Source: Planctomycetota bacterium
Lineage (GTDB): Bacteria; Planctomycetota; Planctomycetia; Gemmatales; Gemmataceae
Reading direction: 5' to 3'
DNA: 64,000 nt
NCBI GenBank assembly: GCA_016191165.1
Contig: JACPPF010000183.1
Span: forward strand, 51,428 to 115,427
A program made the translations under genes and the position numbers. The notes beneath the pieces were generated by a model. That model ran no database searches. It saw only the letters and a program-made list of their open reading frames with translations, and was not told the DNA's origin. Of the stretch, positions 16,160 to 24,432 are shown piece after piece. How positions within the stretch are numbered: position 1 is the first letter of the stretch; the number at the start of each line of letters is the position of its first letter.

Positions 16160-16211
16160 GTAGACCTCATGCTCCACGTGAGTATCTCCTCACGCGGAGC
16201 GTGAGGTCTAC
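16160..16211. repeat. Palindromic element, family 1 copy a
   Basis: Two 23-bp arms starting GTAGACCTCATGCTCC (16160-16182) and ending GGAGCGTGAGGTCTAC (16189-16211) pair with two mismatches around a 6-nt loop. The same element, perfectly paired, occurs at 35128-35179. It lies in the 231-nt gap between the 3' end of the HD gene and the 5' end of fhcA, where no gene is supported. Confidence 0.9.
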
Positions 16212-16248
16212 GTTCTCAGCCCCCACGACCCCTCGACAAACGGGCCTG

Positions 16249-16800
16249 CTAGCATTTCCTCAAAACCACGGATTCCAGGATGGCGCGATAGGATTCCAGC
16301 GCCGGCACGGCCAATCCAGGGACCTTGGCTGAGTCATCCCAACGGCGAAGCGCGACGGCAGCCGTGAAATGCGGGTCCATCTCGAATTGGGCAATTTCAC
16401 TTGCGCTGAACGGTCCACCCTGCAAACGCAGACTCACCTGCGATGCAGCGGACAATGCCTCAAGGTATGGTGGGTCAACCGCACACAGGTATCGCTTGGC
16501 CGACACGTGTAGACGGACCGGCGCCGCGACCGCAAGGGAAAAATGCTGCTCCAGCCAGGCGGCCCCGACGGCCTCGTGCGTGTCGTTGATTCCGCGCTGG
16601 GCCGCCTGCTCGGGCAAGCCGCATAGCAGATGGCCAACGTCATGCAACAGGGCCGCGGCAATCAACTCGGCGTCCACGCCGGCAGCAAGCGCAAGCCGAG
16701 CGGTCTGCAGCGCGTGTTCGGTCTGCGAGACCGCCTCGCCATGATACGCGGCTTGTCCGGCGCCGGCGAAGAGACTCATGATTTCGCTTACCAGGTCCAT
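16249..16800 (-). CDS. PhnZ-like HD-domain oxygenase of phosphonate clusters
   Basis: 183-residue HD-domain protein like the phosphonate-operon group TIGR03276. PhnZ is a di-iron oxygenase that cleaves the C-P bond of 2-amino-1-hydroxyethylphosphonate. Metal-binding residues are visible as His29, His53-Asp54 (LLHDVGH) and His57. Tyr19 and Glu22 in AYHGEAVSQ keep the spacing of the PhnZ induced-fit pair (Tyr24/Glu27). Later HVSAKRYL and a SEIAQFEMDP segment also fit. It is the third gene of a minus-strand run behind the MFS carrier and the alcohol dehydrogenase (10 nt gap). ATG 16800 follows that gene closely. The exact phosphonate is unknown. Confidence 0.8.
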   Translation of the reverse strand: MDLVSEIMSLFAGAGQAAYHGEAVSQTEHALQTARLALAAGVDAELIAAALLHDVGHLLCGLPEQAAQRGINDTHEAVGAAWLEQHFSLAVAAPVRLHVSAKRYLCAVDPPYLEALSAASQVSLRLQGGPFSASEIAQFEMDPHFTAAVALRRWDDSAKVPGLAVPALESYRAILESVVLRKC

Positions 16801-16810
16801 CGATTGGGCC

Positions 16811-17896
16811 TCACGGCCGGACTGCCACGCGAAAACCTGGGGTTCCGTGCGCGTGTTCAAAAGCCTGTTCAATCTTGTCAAGCGAGAACGTTTGACCCAC
16901 GAGCGTCTCAAAAGGGAATGCTCGCCCGGGCCCGGCCAGAAAATCAAGGGCCGCCGCCAAGTCTTGCGGGGCGTAGTTGTGCATGCCGCGAATCGTCAGC
17001 ATGCGTCGCACCAGCTGCTCGGGATCAAGAGGTACGGCGGGCGTGGGAAGCACGGTACCTGCGAGAAGGATCGTTCCGCCAATTCGCGCCAACGTCAGTC
17101 CGGCTTCCACCGCGGAGGCAACGCCGGCCAACTCCAGCACAACACCCACACCGCGCCCGCCGGTCGCCGCAGCGATGCCAGCGGCCAGCTCGTCGGGCGA
17201 ATAGGCGGCGGTAGCGCCGAACGCCCGCGCCCGTTCCCGGCAAACGGGATCGGGATCGCACACCAGCACCGCCGACGCACCCGCCGCGCATGCCATGGCC
17301 GATGCCGTCAAGCCAAGCACACCGGCGCCCAAAATCAAGACGTTACGGTCGGCCACGCCTCCAGCGGCGCGCAACATGCCGGCCACGGTGGCCGTCGCGC
17401 AATTCGCACACGCGGCGACCTCATCGGGGACCGCATCGGGAACATGAAAACACGCCGTTCCTTCCCGCAGCACTACCCAGTCCGCCAGCCCGCCTACAAA
17501 CGGCTGCTCGGGACCCATGCGCTCGTGACCGTATTTGAACAGGGTCTCACACTTCTGCGGCAACGCTTCCTTGCAAAAAAAGCAGGTCCCGCAACTGGCC
17601 GTCAGGGTCCAGCTAATCCGAGCGCCGATCGCCAGCGCGACGCCGCGAAAATCCCTACGTTGGGCGCGCGGGCCAAACGCCTCGATGCGGCCGACAATTT
17701 CGTGGCCAAGGACGGTGGGCAGCGGCTGGGTGCGGCGTCCGGCATGGGTATGGAGGTCGCTCTTGCACAGAGTGCAGCAGGCGACGCGCACCAGGATTTC
17801 CGCGCCAACGGCGGTCGGCCTTGGGAAGCGGGCGATCTCCAGCGGACAATTCGGACCATGAAAGATCACCGCGCGGCCCATGACGTTTCCGATCAT
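16811..17896 (-). CDS. Zinc-binding alcohol dehydrogenase of phosphonate clusters
   Basis: 361-residue medium-chain dehydrogenase. Catalytic zinc ligands are in VACCTLCKSDLHTHAG and GHEIVGRIEAFG. The structural zinc site is CGTCFFCKEALPQKC (C-x2-C-x2-C-x7-C), and the NAD fold contains VLILGAGVLGLTASAMACA. The operon partners match the TIGR03366 subgroup, the putative phosphonate-catabolism alcohol dehydrogenase, whose substrate is unproven. Start at 17896 overlaps the stop of the upstream carrier gene as ATGA, a sign of translational coupling; an ATG 15 nt further in is also possible. Confidence 0.82.
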   Translation of the reverse strand: MIGNVMGRAVIFHGPNCPLEIARFPRPTAVGAEILVRVACCTLCKSDLHTHAGRRTQPLPTVLGHEIVGRIEAFGPRAQRRDFRGVALAIGARISWTLTASCGTCFFCKEALPQKCETLFKYGHERMGPEQPFVGGLADWVVLREGTACFHVPDAVPDEVAACANCATATVAGMLRAAGGVADRNVLILGAGVLGLTASAMACAAGASAVLVCDPDPVCRERARAFGATAAYSPDELAAGIAAATGGRGVGVVLELAGVASAVEAGLTLARIGGTILLAGTVLPTPAVPLDPEQLVRRMLTIRGMHNYAPQDLAAALDFLAGPGRAFPFETLVGQTFSLDKIEQAFEHAHGTPGFRVAVRP

Positions 17897-19191
17897 GACT
17901 GGATCGGCTCCAATTCGACGACCGCCGCCGTGGCAGGGTGCGTTGCAAAGTACCACCAGCAAGGAATCATTAGCAGGATACCCGCCCCTGCCACGATCCA
18001 GCTCAACAGGATGAAGAAATCAAGGAAACTCTCCCGATCGCCGAACAGATTCTTGGCCACCATGACGGCGACGACGCCGAGGTAGCCGAACGCGTCGGCA
18101 AGGTACATCAAATAGCCGATGTTGCCCCGATCGCGCGTCAAGGCGATCAGGCGTTCAAACACCGTCGTATGAAATACGACGTAGGGGAGGTAAAGTCCCA
18201 GACCGTGCAGAATCATGAAACCAAGCGGCGAAAGAATCCCCGCGCTCAAACCGCCGAGCGCGGCGCCAGCCAGAAGCGCGCCGACGAGCGCCAGACTCAG
18301 CGCGCCGAAAAATGCCAGGCGGTGAGCACGCACGAAAACGATCAGGCCGCTTGCCAGCATCACCAACACGCCGACCGCGATTTCCGATATGGTAAAGATG
18401 GCTGGCTCATCCGTGGTTCCCAATCCGGCCCATATCTCCGGCGCGAAATCAGCTCGCACCGTGCGCAAGATCGTCAGCAACAGATAGAGCAAGATCAGCA
18501 TCACCAGGCCGGCCGCGTAACGGGAAAAAAACTTGCCGCGCTCCTGGCGATTCATCGGCAGCCGTTCGCACCGCTCTGCCACATCCACTCGCGACGGCGG
18601 CGGAATCCTTGACAGCATCCACAGCGAAAGAAGGAACGGAGGTGCGAAAAAGATCCCCGCGACGAACGGCATCCACGATTCCGTCACGCCGCTGAGCAAC
18701 AGTTGAGACCCAATCGTCTTGCTAAAACCGTCGGCCACGATGAAACTCACGCACAAGCCAGCAGTCAAGGCCTCCGTGTGCCGACGCCCCTCCAGAAAAC
18801 CAAGCACCAGGCCAAAAACCATGCCCAACGGCAGGCCATTCAGGAAAAGAAAGAAGCAACTCCAGGGCCGCGGCACGATGGCGAACATCAACAAGGCGGC
18901 TTCCGCGGCGCCGATCAAGGTGAACAACCAAACAACACGCCGGACCGGCGGCATCTCGGCGATCACCTTGATGCCGATGAACTTCGAAAGCGTATAGCCC
19001 AGCACCTGGGCCGCCAGCAGCACGGTTTTCCAGGAAATCCCCCCTACGTCGTAATCGTCGTACAAGCCCGCCGTGAACGGCTTGCGAAAACCGTACATGC
19101 AGAAGTAGGCCCCAAAGGCAGCGACAACGCACCAGGCCGACAGCCCAAGTCCACGCCGGGGCGTCACCGAATCCAAACTGGGGTCCGCCAT
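17893..19191 (-). CDS. MFS transporter (DUF5690-like)
   Basis: 432-residue integral membrane protein with about twelve hydrophobic segments. The first helix is preceded by RRGLGLSAWCVVAAFGAYFC and followed by MYGFRKPFTAGLYDD, resembling sugar-phosphate/phosphonate-type MFS carriers of the DUF5690 group. It is translationally coupled (ATGA) to the phosphonate-cluster alcohol dehydrogenase, so uptake or export of a phosphonate or its breakdown product is the simplest role. That substrate is inferred from position only. The gene starts 42 nt downstream of mnmG on the same strand. Confidence 0.75.
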   Translation of the reverse strand: MADPSLDSVTPRRGLGLSAWCVVAAFGAYFCMYGFRKPFTAGLYDDYDVGGISWKTVLLAAQVLGYTLSKFIGIKVIAEMPPVRRVVWLFTLIGAAEAALLMFAIVPRPWSCFFLFLNGLPLGMVFGLVLGFLEGRRHTEALTAGLCVSFIVADGFSKTIGSQLLLSGVTESWMPFVAGIFFAPPFLLSLWMLSRIPPPSRVDVAERCERLPMNRQERGKFFSRYAAGLVMLILLYLLLTILRTVRADFAPEIWAGLGTTDEPAIFTISEIAVGVLVMLASGLIVFVRAHRLAFFGALSLALVGALLAGAALGGLSAGILSPLGFMILHGLGLYLPYVVFHTTVFERLIALTRDRGNIGYLMYLADAFGYLGVVAVMVAKNLFGDRESFLDFFILLSWIVAGAGILLMIPCWWYFATHPATAAVVELEPIQS

Positions 19192-19233
19192 TCAGTTTCT
19201 CTTGAGGCGACGATGGAGGCGCGCCGCCACGGG

Positions 19234-21156
19234 TCATTCGATGTCATCGACGCCCTGGTCTCCCCGCGCTCGTCGCGGCTCCGCCAGGTACAGCAAAAGC
19301 ACCGCGAGGTCTGCCGGGTTGATGCCGCTGATTCGGCTCGCTTGCCCGAGGCTGGTGGGCCGAATCGTGCTCAGCTTTTCCTTCGCTTCGTTCCGCAGTT
19401 GCGGAATGGTGACGTAGTCGAAGGTTGGCGGGATGGGTTTTCCCTCCAGCCGATGGAAGCGCTCGACCTGCGCCGCCTGCCGATCGATGTAGCCGGCATA
19501 TTTCGCCTCCAGTGTTACTTGCTCGATGACGTCGGCCGAGAATGACGTGACCCACGGACACCACGCGGCGACTTCGTCCCACGTCGTCGGCGTGCGCTTG
19601 AGCCATTTCTCCAGCGTATCCCCTTCGTGCTTTTCCTCTTGCAATCGGCAGCTCAACGCGGCAATTGCCTCCTCTTTGCGCTGAAGCCGTGCCCAGTCGG
19701 CGTCGTTGACCAGTCCGACGCGCCGGCCGATCGGGGTCAGGCGGCGGTCGGCGTTATCGTGCCGCAGGAGCAGGCGATACTCGGCGCGCGACGTGAACAT
19801 GCGATACGGCTCGTCGACCCCCTTGGTAACGAGATCGTCGATCAACACGCCGATGTAGGCCTGGCTGCGGTCCAGAAGCAGCGGCGGTTCGTCCTTGACC
19901 TTCAGGGCTGCGTTGACGCCCGCCATCAACCCTTGAGCCGCGGCTTCCTCATAGCCGGTCGTGCCGTTGATTTGCCCCGCGAAATACAGGCCCGCGACCG
20001 ATTTCGTCTCCAGGGTTGGCAGAAGTTGCGTCGGCGGCGCATAGTCGTACTCCACCGCGTAGCCCCAGCGCATCACCTCCGCGTTTTCTAGCCCGGCAAT
20101 GTTCCGCAACATCTCGGCTTGCACGTCGTTGGGCAGGCTGGTGCTTATGCCATTGCAATAATACTCCCGCGTGTTGCGGCCTTCAGGTTCGAGAAAAATC
20201 TGATGGCGTTCCCTGTCCGCAAAACGAACGACCTTGTCCTCGATCGACGGACAGTAGCGCGGCCCGCGCCCCTGGATTTGGCCAGAATACATCGGCGCAC
20301 GGGCCAGATTGGCGCGAATCAGCTCATGCACCTTTTCGTTGGTGTAGGTGATATGGCAGTGCAACTGCGGCTGCGTGATGCCTGCGGTCGAAAAGCTGAA
20401 CGGCCGTGGGTCGGCGTCGCCCGGCTGGTCTTCGCATTTCGTGAAGTCGATGGTGCGGCCATTCAGCCGGCAGGGGGTTCCGGTTTTGAAACGCGCGAGC
20501 TGAATGCCGCAGGCGCCGAGGCTGTCGCTCAAACCTTCCGCCGACTGGTCCCCTGCCCTGCCGCCGCGCGACTTCGCTTCGCCCATGTGCATCAGGGCTT
20601 TGAGAAACGTGCCCGTGGTGAGGATGATGGCCGGGGCGCGGTAGAGCGTATCGCCCGCGACCCTGACGCCAACGACCCGGCGAACGGCCGTCGTAAGCCG
20701 GCTGGCGCCATCGTCACTCGGGACCCTTTGCGCACTGGGGGGTTGACGCTCCTCGTTCGCCTCGATCAGGATGCTTTCGACCATCTCCTGCCGAAGCGTA
20801 AGCAGCGGTTGCGACTCCACGATATTCTTCATCGTGAATTGATAAAGCTTCTTGTCCGCCTGGGCGCGCGGCGAGTGCATCGCGGGCCCCTTGGTGCGAT
20901 TGAGCATCCGGAACTGAATCCCAGCGGCATCGATCACCTTGCCCATCTCGCCGCCCAGCGCGTCGATCTCGCGGACAATCTGCCCCTTGGCGACGCCGCC
21001 AATCGCGGGATTGCAACTCATCGCGCCGACCGTGTCGGCATTCATGGTGAGCAGAATCGTGCGCAGCCCCATGCGCGCCGGCGCCAGCGACGCTTCAATG
21101 CCCGCGTGCCCGGCGCCGACGACAATCACGTCATAATCGTAGATAAGGTTTGCCAT
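19234..21156 (-). CDS. mnmG: tRNA uridine 5-carboxymethylaminomethyl modification enzyme MnmG (GidA)
   Basis: 640-residue FAD protein that with MnmE installs the cmnm5 group at the wobble uridine. The N-terminus [21 protein letters not shown] is the FAD motif, followed by the CNPAIGG motif, then [45 protein letters not shown], the [11 protein letters not shown] segment and the [18 protein letters not shown] motif. It uses 5,10-methylene-tetrahydrofolate as carbon source. A stretch around residues 137-160 ([20 protein letters not shown]) appears longer than in most homologues and may be a lineage insertion. ATG 21156 is the standard start. Confidence 0.95.
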   Translation of the reverse strand: MANLIYDYDVIVVGAGHAGIEASLAPARMGLRTILLTMNADTVGAMSCNPAIGGVAKGQIVREIDALGGEMGKVIDAAGIQFRMLNRTKGPAMHSPRAQADKKLYQFTMKNIVESQPLLTLRQEMVESILIEANEERQPPSAQRVPSDDGASRLTTAVRRVVGVRVAGDTLYRAPAIILTTGTFLKALMHMGEAKSRGGRAGDQSAEGLSDSLGACGIQLARFKTGTPCRLNGRTIDFTKCEDQPGDADPRPFSFSTAGITQPQLHCHITYTNEKVHELIRANLARAPMYSGQIQGRGPRYCPSIEDKVVRFADRERHQIFLEPEGRNTREYYCNGISTSLPNDVQAEMLRNIAGLENAEVMRWGYAVEYDYAPPTQLLPTLETKSVAGLYFAGQINGTTGYEEAAAQGLMAGVNAALKVKDEPPLLLDRSQAYIGVLIDDLVTKGVDEPYRMFTSRAEYRLLLRHDNADRRLTPIGRRVGLVNDADWARLQRKEEAIAALSCRLQEEKHEGDTLEKWLKRTPTTWDEVAAWCPWVTSFSADVIEQVTLEAKYAGYIDRQAAQVERFHRLEGKPIPPTFDYVTIPQLRNEAKEKLSTIRPTSLGQASRISGINPADLAVLLLYLAEPRRARGDQGVDDIE

Positions 21157-21198
21157 GGCTCACGCCGTATGATGGGAACGCCAAGCCGCATCCGCCCA

Positions 21199-21930
21199 TT
21201 ACTTCACATCCAGCCGATAATCCACGTCGCCCAGTTCGTCCTTGATGCGGCGCAAGCGAAACTTTTTGCCGAAAACCCTGGACACCTGCCAACCGGCGGC
21301 GCGCTGAGCCGGCTCATAATCGTCCTCGCCGTGAATGAGGATATCGAACTCGACCTCGTCGCCGCGAGCATCGATCAGCCAATATTCGGAGATGCCGGCG
21401 CGGTGGTAGCGTTTGCGCAACGTTTTCTTGTCCTTGGTAACGGAACTCCGGCTAACAACTTCGAGAATCCAATCCGGCGTGCCCTCAAGTTCGATGTAGT
21501 CGTCGTCGTCCTTGGTGGGCACCAGAATGATTTTGCCGTTCTTGAACGACTCCCACAGGGCAAATACTCCGTCCGGCTCGTTCGACAAACCTGCGGCCAC
21601 GTTGACGACTCGGGTACGGTCGAAATACAGTTTTCCTTTCTTTTTTCTGAAAACCAGGGGGATAATCGTGCCGCTCACCGCGGTTTTCACCGACCCGTGC
21701 GATTGCAAACGTTCCGGGCTCATATCGATGAATATCTCCTTTCCGATGTACGCGATCGAACCGGTCCTCGGGAATTCGTCCGAATAGGTCCACGCGCGAA
21801 ATGCTTCAAGTGTCATACCCATGGTCGGCATGAAGAACGATGCCGAACGATCTTCCTCCAGCGGTTCACGTACGCTCGGCTTCTGGCCATTCATCTTGGC
21901 AGATCGATTTTTCAAGGTAGCGGCGGCCAT
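21199..21930 (-). CDS. Uma2-family (DUF820) restriction-endonuclease-fold protein
   Basis: 243 residues. The central part shows the PD-(D/E)XK layout of Uma2 proteins: DGVFALWESF, GTPDWILEVVSRSSVTKDKK (Asp, then Glu-Val-x-Ser) and RAGISEYWLIDARGDEVEFD. These proteins are abundant in cyanobacteria and planctomycetes, usually of unknown cellular role and often linked to mobile regions. It is a single gene upstream of mnmG (42 nt apart) and divergent from the phosphohexomutase. ATG 21930 is the first start; a Met at residue 13 is an alternative. Confidence 0.82.
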   Translation of the reverse strand: MAAATLKNRSAKMNGQKPSVREPLEEDRSASFFMPTMGMTLEAFRAWTYSDEFPRTGSIAYIGKEIFIDMSPERLQSHGSVKTAVSGTIIPLVFRKKKGKLYFDRTRVVNVAAGLSNEPDGVFALWESFKNGKIILVPTKDDDDYIELEGTPDWILEVVSRSSVTKDKKTLRKRYHRAGISEYWLIDARGDEVEFDILIHGEDDYEPAQRAAGWQVSRVFGKKFRLRRIKDELGDVDYRLDVK

Positions 21931-22016
21931 GGCAAACCTCTGATTTCACGCGGTTGATTATTGGTAGGATACCAGAAGGGCCGCCAGGTTACCACGCAAA
22001 GAACGAGGGACAAAAA

Positions 22017-23927
22017 ATGGACCGCTTGCAACAAGCCATCGCCGGTTTTCAAACCATCGACGCCGACGCCGCCTACAAGCAACAGGCTGCCAGGAACCTC
22101 GAGCGCTGGCTGACCGAAGCGGAATTCACGGCGTACCGGCCGCAGATTGAATGGCTCATCGACGAAAAGAAATGGGCCGGGCTGCTGGATCGGTTCTATC
22201 AGATTCTGCCGTTTGGCACCGGCGGCCGGCGCGGCGCGGTGGGCATCGGCCCGAATCGCATGAACCTCTGGACCCTTGGCGCGTCGGTCCAAGGGCACGC
22301 TGAATATCTGAAAGAACGCTTCCCTAACACGCCAGGCCTGGCCGTGGCGCTCGCCTATGACGTGCGGCGTTTCGAGGACCAGCGCAAGAGCTACAACCCC
22401 GCTCTGTCCAACCCCGTGTTGCACCTGTCATCCCGGCGTTTTGCCCAGTTCGCTGCCTGTGTTTACGCCGCCAATGGCATTCACTCCCACATCTTGCCGG
22501 AAAATAGCAGCCGCTATCTTGCCACGCCCGAGTTGTCTTTCGTGATCCGGCATCTTCGGGCCCAGGGCGGCTTGAATATCAGTGCTTCGCACAATCCACC
22601 CGATGATAATGGCGGGAAGTTTTACGACGAGCGTGGCGGCCAGCCCGTGCCGCCGGACGATCAGATCATGGCCGACATCGTCGACCAGGTGGCCGAGATC
22701 AAGGAGATCTCCTGGCCCGATGCGATCCGCGCCGGGAAAATCCACTTTCTCGACGACACTTCCCACAAGGCCTACATCGATTTGTGCCGCAAGCAAAGCC
22801 TGGTGAAAGCACCTCGCTTCGATGAGGTCAAGATCGTGTTCACGCCGCTGCACGGCGTCGGCGGCATGACGGCGCTGGAGGTGCTGGTGCAGCAGGGCTT
22901 CCGGGTCGCTCCCCTCGAAGAGCAGATGGAGCCGAACGGGCAGTTTCCCAACGTCACGCAGACGCCGAATCCGGAATTTCCCGTATCGATGGACAAGGCC
23001 GAGGCACTGGCCAAGAACCTGAAAGCCGACCTGGTCCTCTCGACCGATCCCGACGCCGACCGCCTCGGCGCCATGGCCCCGGACGCTCAGGGGAACTTTC
23101 ATTTCCTCAACGGTAACCAGATCGGCGCCCTGCTCACGCATTTCAAGTTCGCCAAGCTGACGGAGAACGGCATGATGCCGCGGCGACCGATCATCGTCAA
23201 GACCCTGGTGACGACCAACCTCATCTCGCGCATCGCCCGCCACTTCAAGGCCCAGCTTGTCGATAACCTGCTCGTCGGCTTCAAGTACATTGCCGAGGTC
23301 CTTTTTCAACTTGAACACGGCGGCAAGTACGAAGACATCGAGGGCACGCCGGACGATTACGTTCTCGGCTGCGAGGAAAGCCACGGCTATCTGGTCATGC
23401 CCGGCATCCGCGACAAGGACACCGGCGGCGCCGCCCTGTTAATGGCGGAGTTGGCGCTCGACCTGAAACGCGCGGGTTCGACCATTCCGGCGTACCTTCG
23501 GCAAATCGAAAAGCAGTTTGGCTACTTCAAAAACGATGTCACGAACATCATCATGCCCGGCATCGAGGGCAAGACCCTGATGGTCCGTATGTTGAATCAA
23601 CTCCGACAAGCGCCGCCCAAAAAAATCGGCGAACTGGCCGTGACGAAGTTTGACGACCTTCAAGACGAAAACGGCTGGATGGGACCGTACCAAGGCGCGA
23701 CCGACAAGGCGGCGCGCAATTTCATGATTTTTCACCTCGGCGACAATGCCCGCATTTCCCTGCGCCCAAGCGGCACGGAGCCGAAGGCCAAAGCCTATGT
23801 CGAGGTTTGCTCCCCACCCTGCCCGCACGGCATGAGCGATGCCGACTGGAAGAAGTCGTGCGCCGAGGTGGACGCAACCGCGAAGAACGTTGCCGCGGCG
23901 TTCCTGGCGTTATGCAAATCCGCCTGA
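22017..23927 (+). CDS. Alpha-D-phosphohexomutase (phosphoglucomutase/phosphomannomutase family)
   Basis: 636-residue enzyme interconverting hexose 1- and 6-phosphates. FGTGGRRGAVGIGPNRMN is the N-terminal substrate loop; NISASHNPPDDNGGKFYDE carries the catalytic phosphoserine (Ser in SASHNP); STDPDADRLGAM is the magnesium loop; GCEESHGYLVMPGIRDKD is the sugar-binding loop; and ISLRPSGTEPKAKAY is the phosphate-binding loop. Length exceeds the 450-550 of many homologues and matches the long PgcA-like type. ATG 22017 is chosen because the upstream 21 codons include intergenic sequence and the start has GAGGGA before it. Confidence 0.9.
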   Translation: MDRLQQAIAGFQTIDADAAYKQQAARNLERWLTEAEFTAYRPQIEWLIDEKKWAGLLDRFYQILPFGTGGRRGAVGIGPNRMNLWTLGASVQGHAEYLKERFPNTPGLAVALAYDVRRFEDQRKSYNPALSNPVLHLSSRRFAQFAACVYAANGIHSHILPENSSRYLATPELSFVIRHLRAQGGLNISASHNPPDDNGGKFYDERGGQPVPPDDQIMADIVDQVAEIKEISWPDAIRAGKIHFLDDTSHKAYIDLCRKQSLVKAPRFDEVKIVFTPLHGVGGMTALEVLVQQGFRVAPLEEQMEPNGQFPNVTQTPNPEFPVSMDKAEALAKNLKADLVLSTDPDADRLGAMAPDAQGNFHFLNGNQIGALLTHFKFAKLTENGMMPRRPIIVKTLVTTNLISRIARHFKAQLVDNLLVGFKYIAEVLFQLEHGGKYEDIEGTPDDYVLGCEESHGYLVMPGIRDKDTGGAALLMAELALDLKRAGSTIPAYLRQIEKQFGYFKNDVTNIIMPGIEGKTLMVRMLNQLRQAPPKKIGELAVTKFDDLQDENGWMGPYQGATDKAARNFMIFHLGDNARISLRPSGTEPKAKAYVEVCSPPCPHGMSDADWKKSCAEVDATAKNVAAAFLALCKSA

Positions 23928-23932
23928 TTCGT

Positions 23933-24418
23933 TCAGCGCTTCCGCGCCGCCGCGCGCCCGAAAAACCAAAGCATCGCCAGGCCGACGCACGCCGCGATGC
24001 CAAACCACCGACTCCACCCACGCGCAAAAACCACCGTGGCGTTGAACGCGATGAAACCCATGAACCCGTCCAGCGCCCAGGCGAGGAAACGCGATCGGTG
24101 CGAATGGGATTCGACACTCACCCACCACCAAAGGGCGTCGGCAAACCACACCAGCGTGAACGCATAGTTGACGTACAACCCGCCGCCCCAGTCGAGGCCG
24201 ACGACTTGCGCCGTCTGTCTCGCGGTGGCGGCATACGCCTCCACATGGCTCCACTGGTGAAAAAACTCAAAAGCAAGCGCGACGTGAAGCAGATAAAACC
24301 CGCAACCGGCCGTCCACGCCAACCTGCTCCAGCGCCGCGACCAATCGCGCGACGCCAGGCTCGCCACGTAAAGCACCAAAGCGATGCGGATGGTCCAGCG
24401 TGTGACAAGGTCGCCCAT
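23933..24418 (-). CDS. Hypothetical integral membrane protein, 161 aa
   Basis: Strongly hydrophobic protein with about five transmembrane helices and many Trp/His residues (FEFFHQWSHVEAYA, YVNYAFTLVWFADALWWWVS). No family is identified. Start is put at ATG 24418, after the kinase stop at 24433, which gives a 14-nt gap and probable co-transcription with the kinase. A longer frame back to 24622 would overlap the kinase gene and lacks membrane character. It converges with the phosphohexomutase, whose stop is only 5 nt away. Confidence 0.65.
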   Translation of the reverse strand: MGDLVTRWTIRIALVLYVASLASRDWSRRWSRLAWTAGCGFYLLHVALAFEFFHQWSHVEAYAATARQTAQVVGLDWGGGLYVNYAFTLVWFADALWWWVSVESHSHRSRFLAWALDGFMGFIAFNATVVFARGWSRWFGIAACVGLAMLWFFGRAAARKR

Positions 24419-24432
24419 GATGCTGGCGCTGG

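Noticed and set aside
20119..21957. 612-codon plus-strand open frame over mnmG and the Uma2 gene
   Set aside because: Spans two genes on the other strand and has no recognisable domain; a GC-driven shadow.
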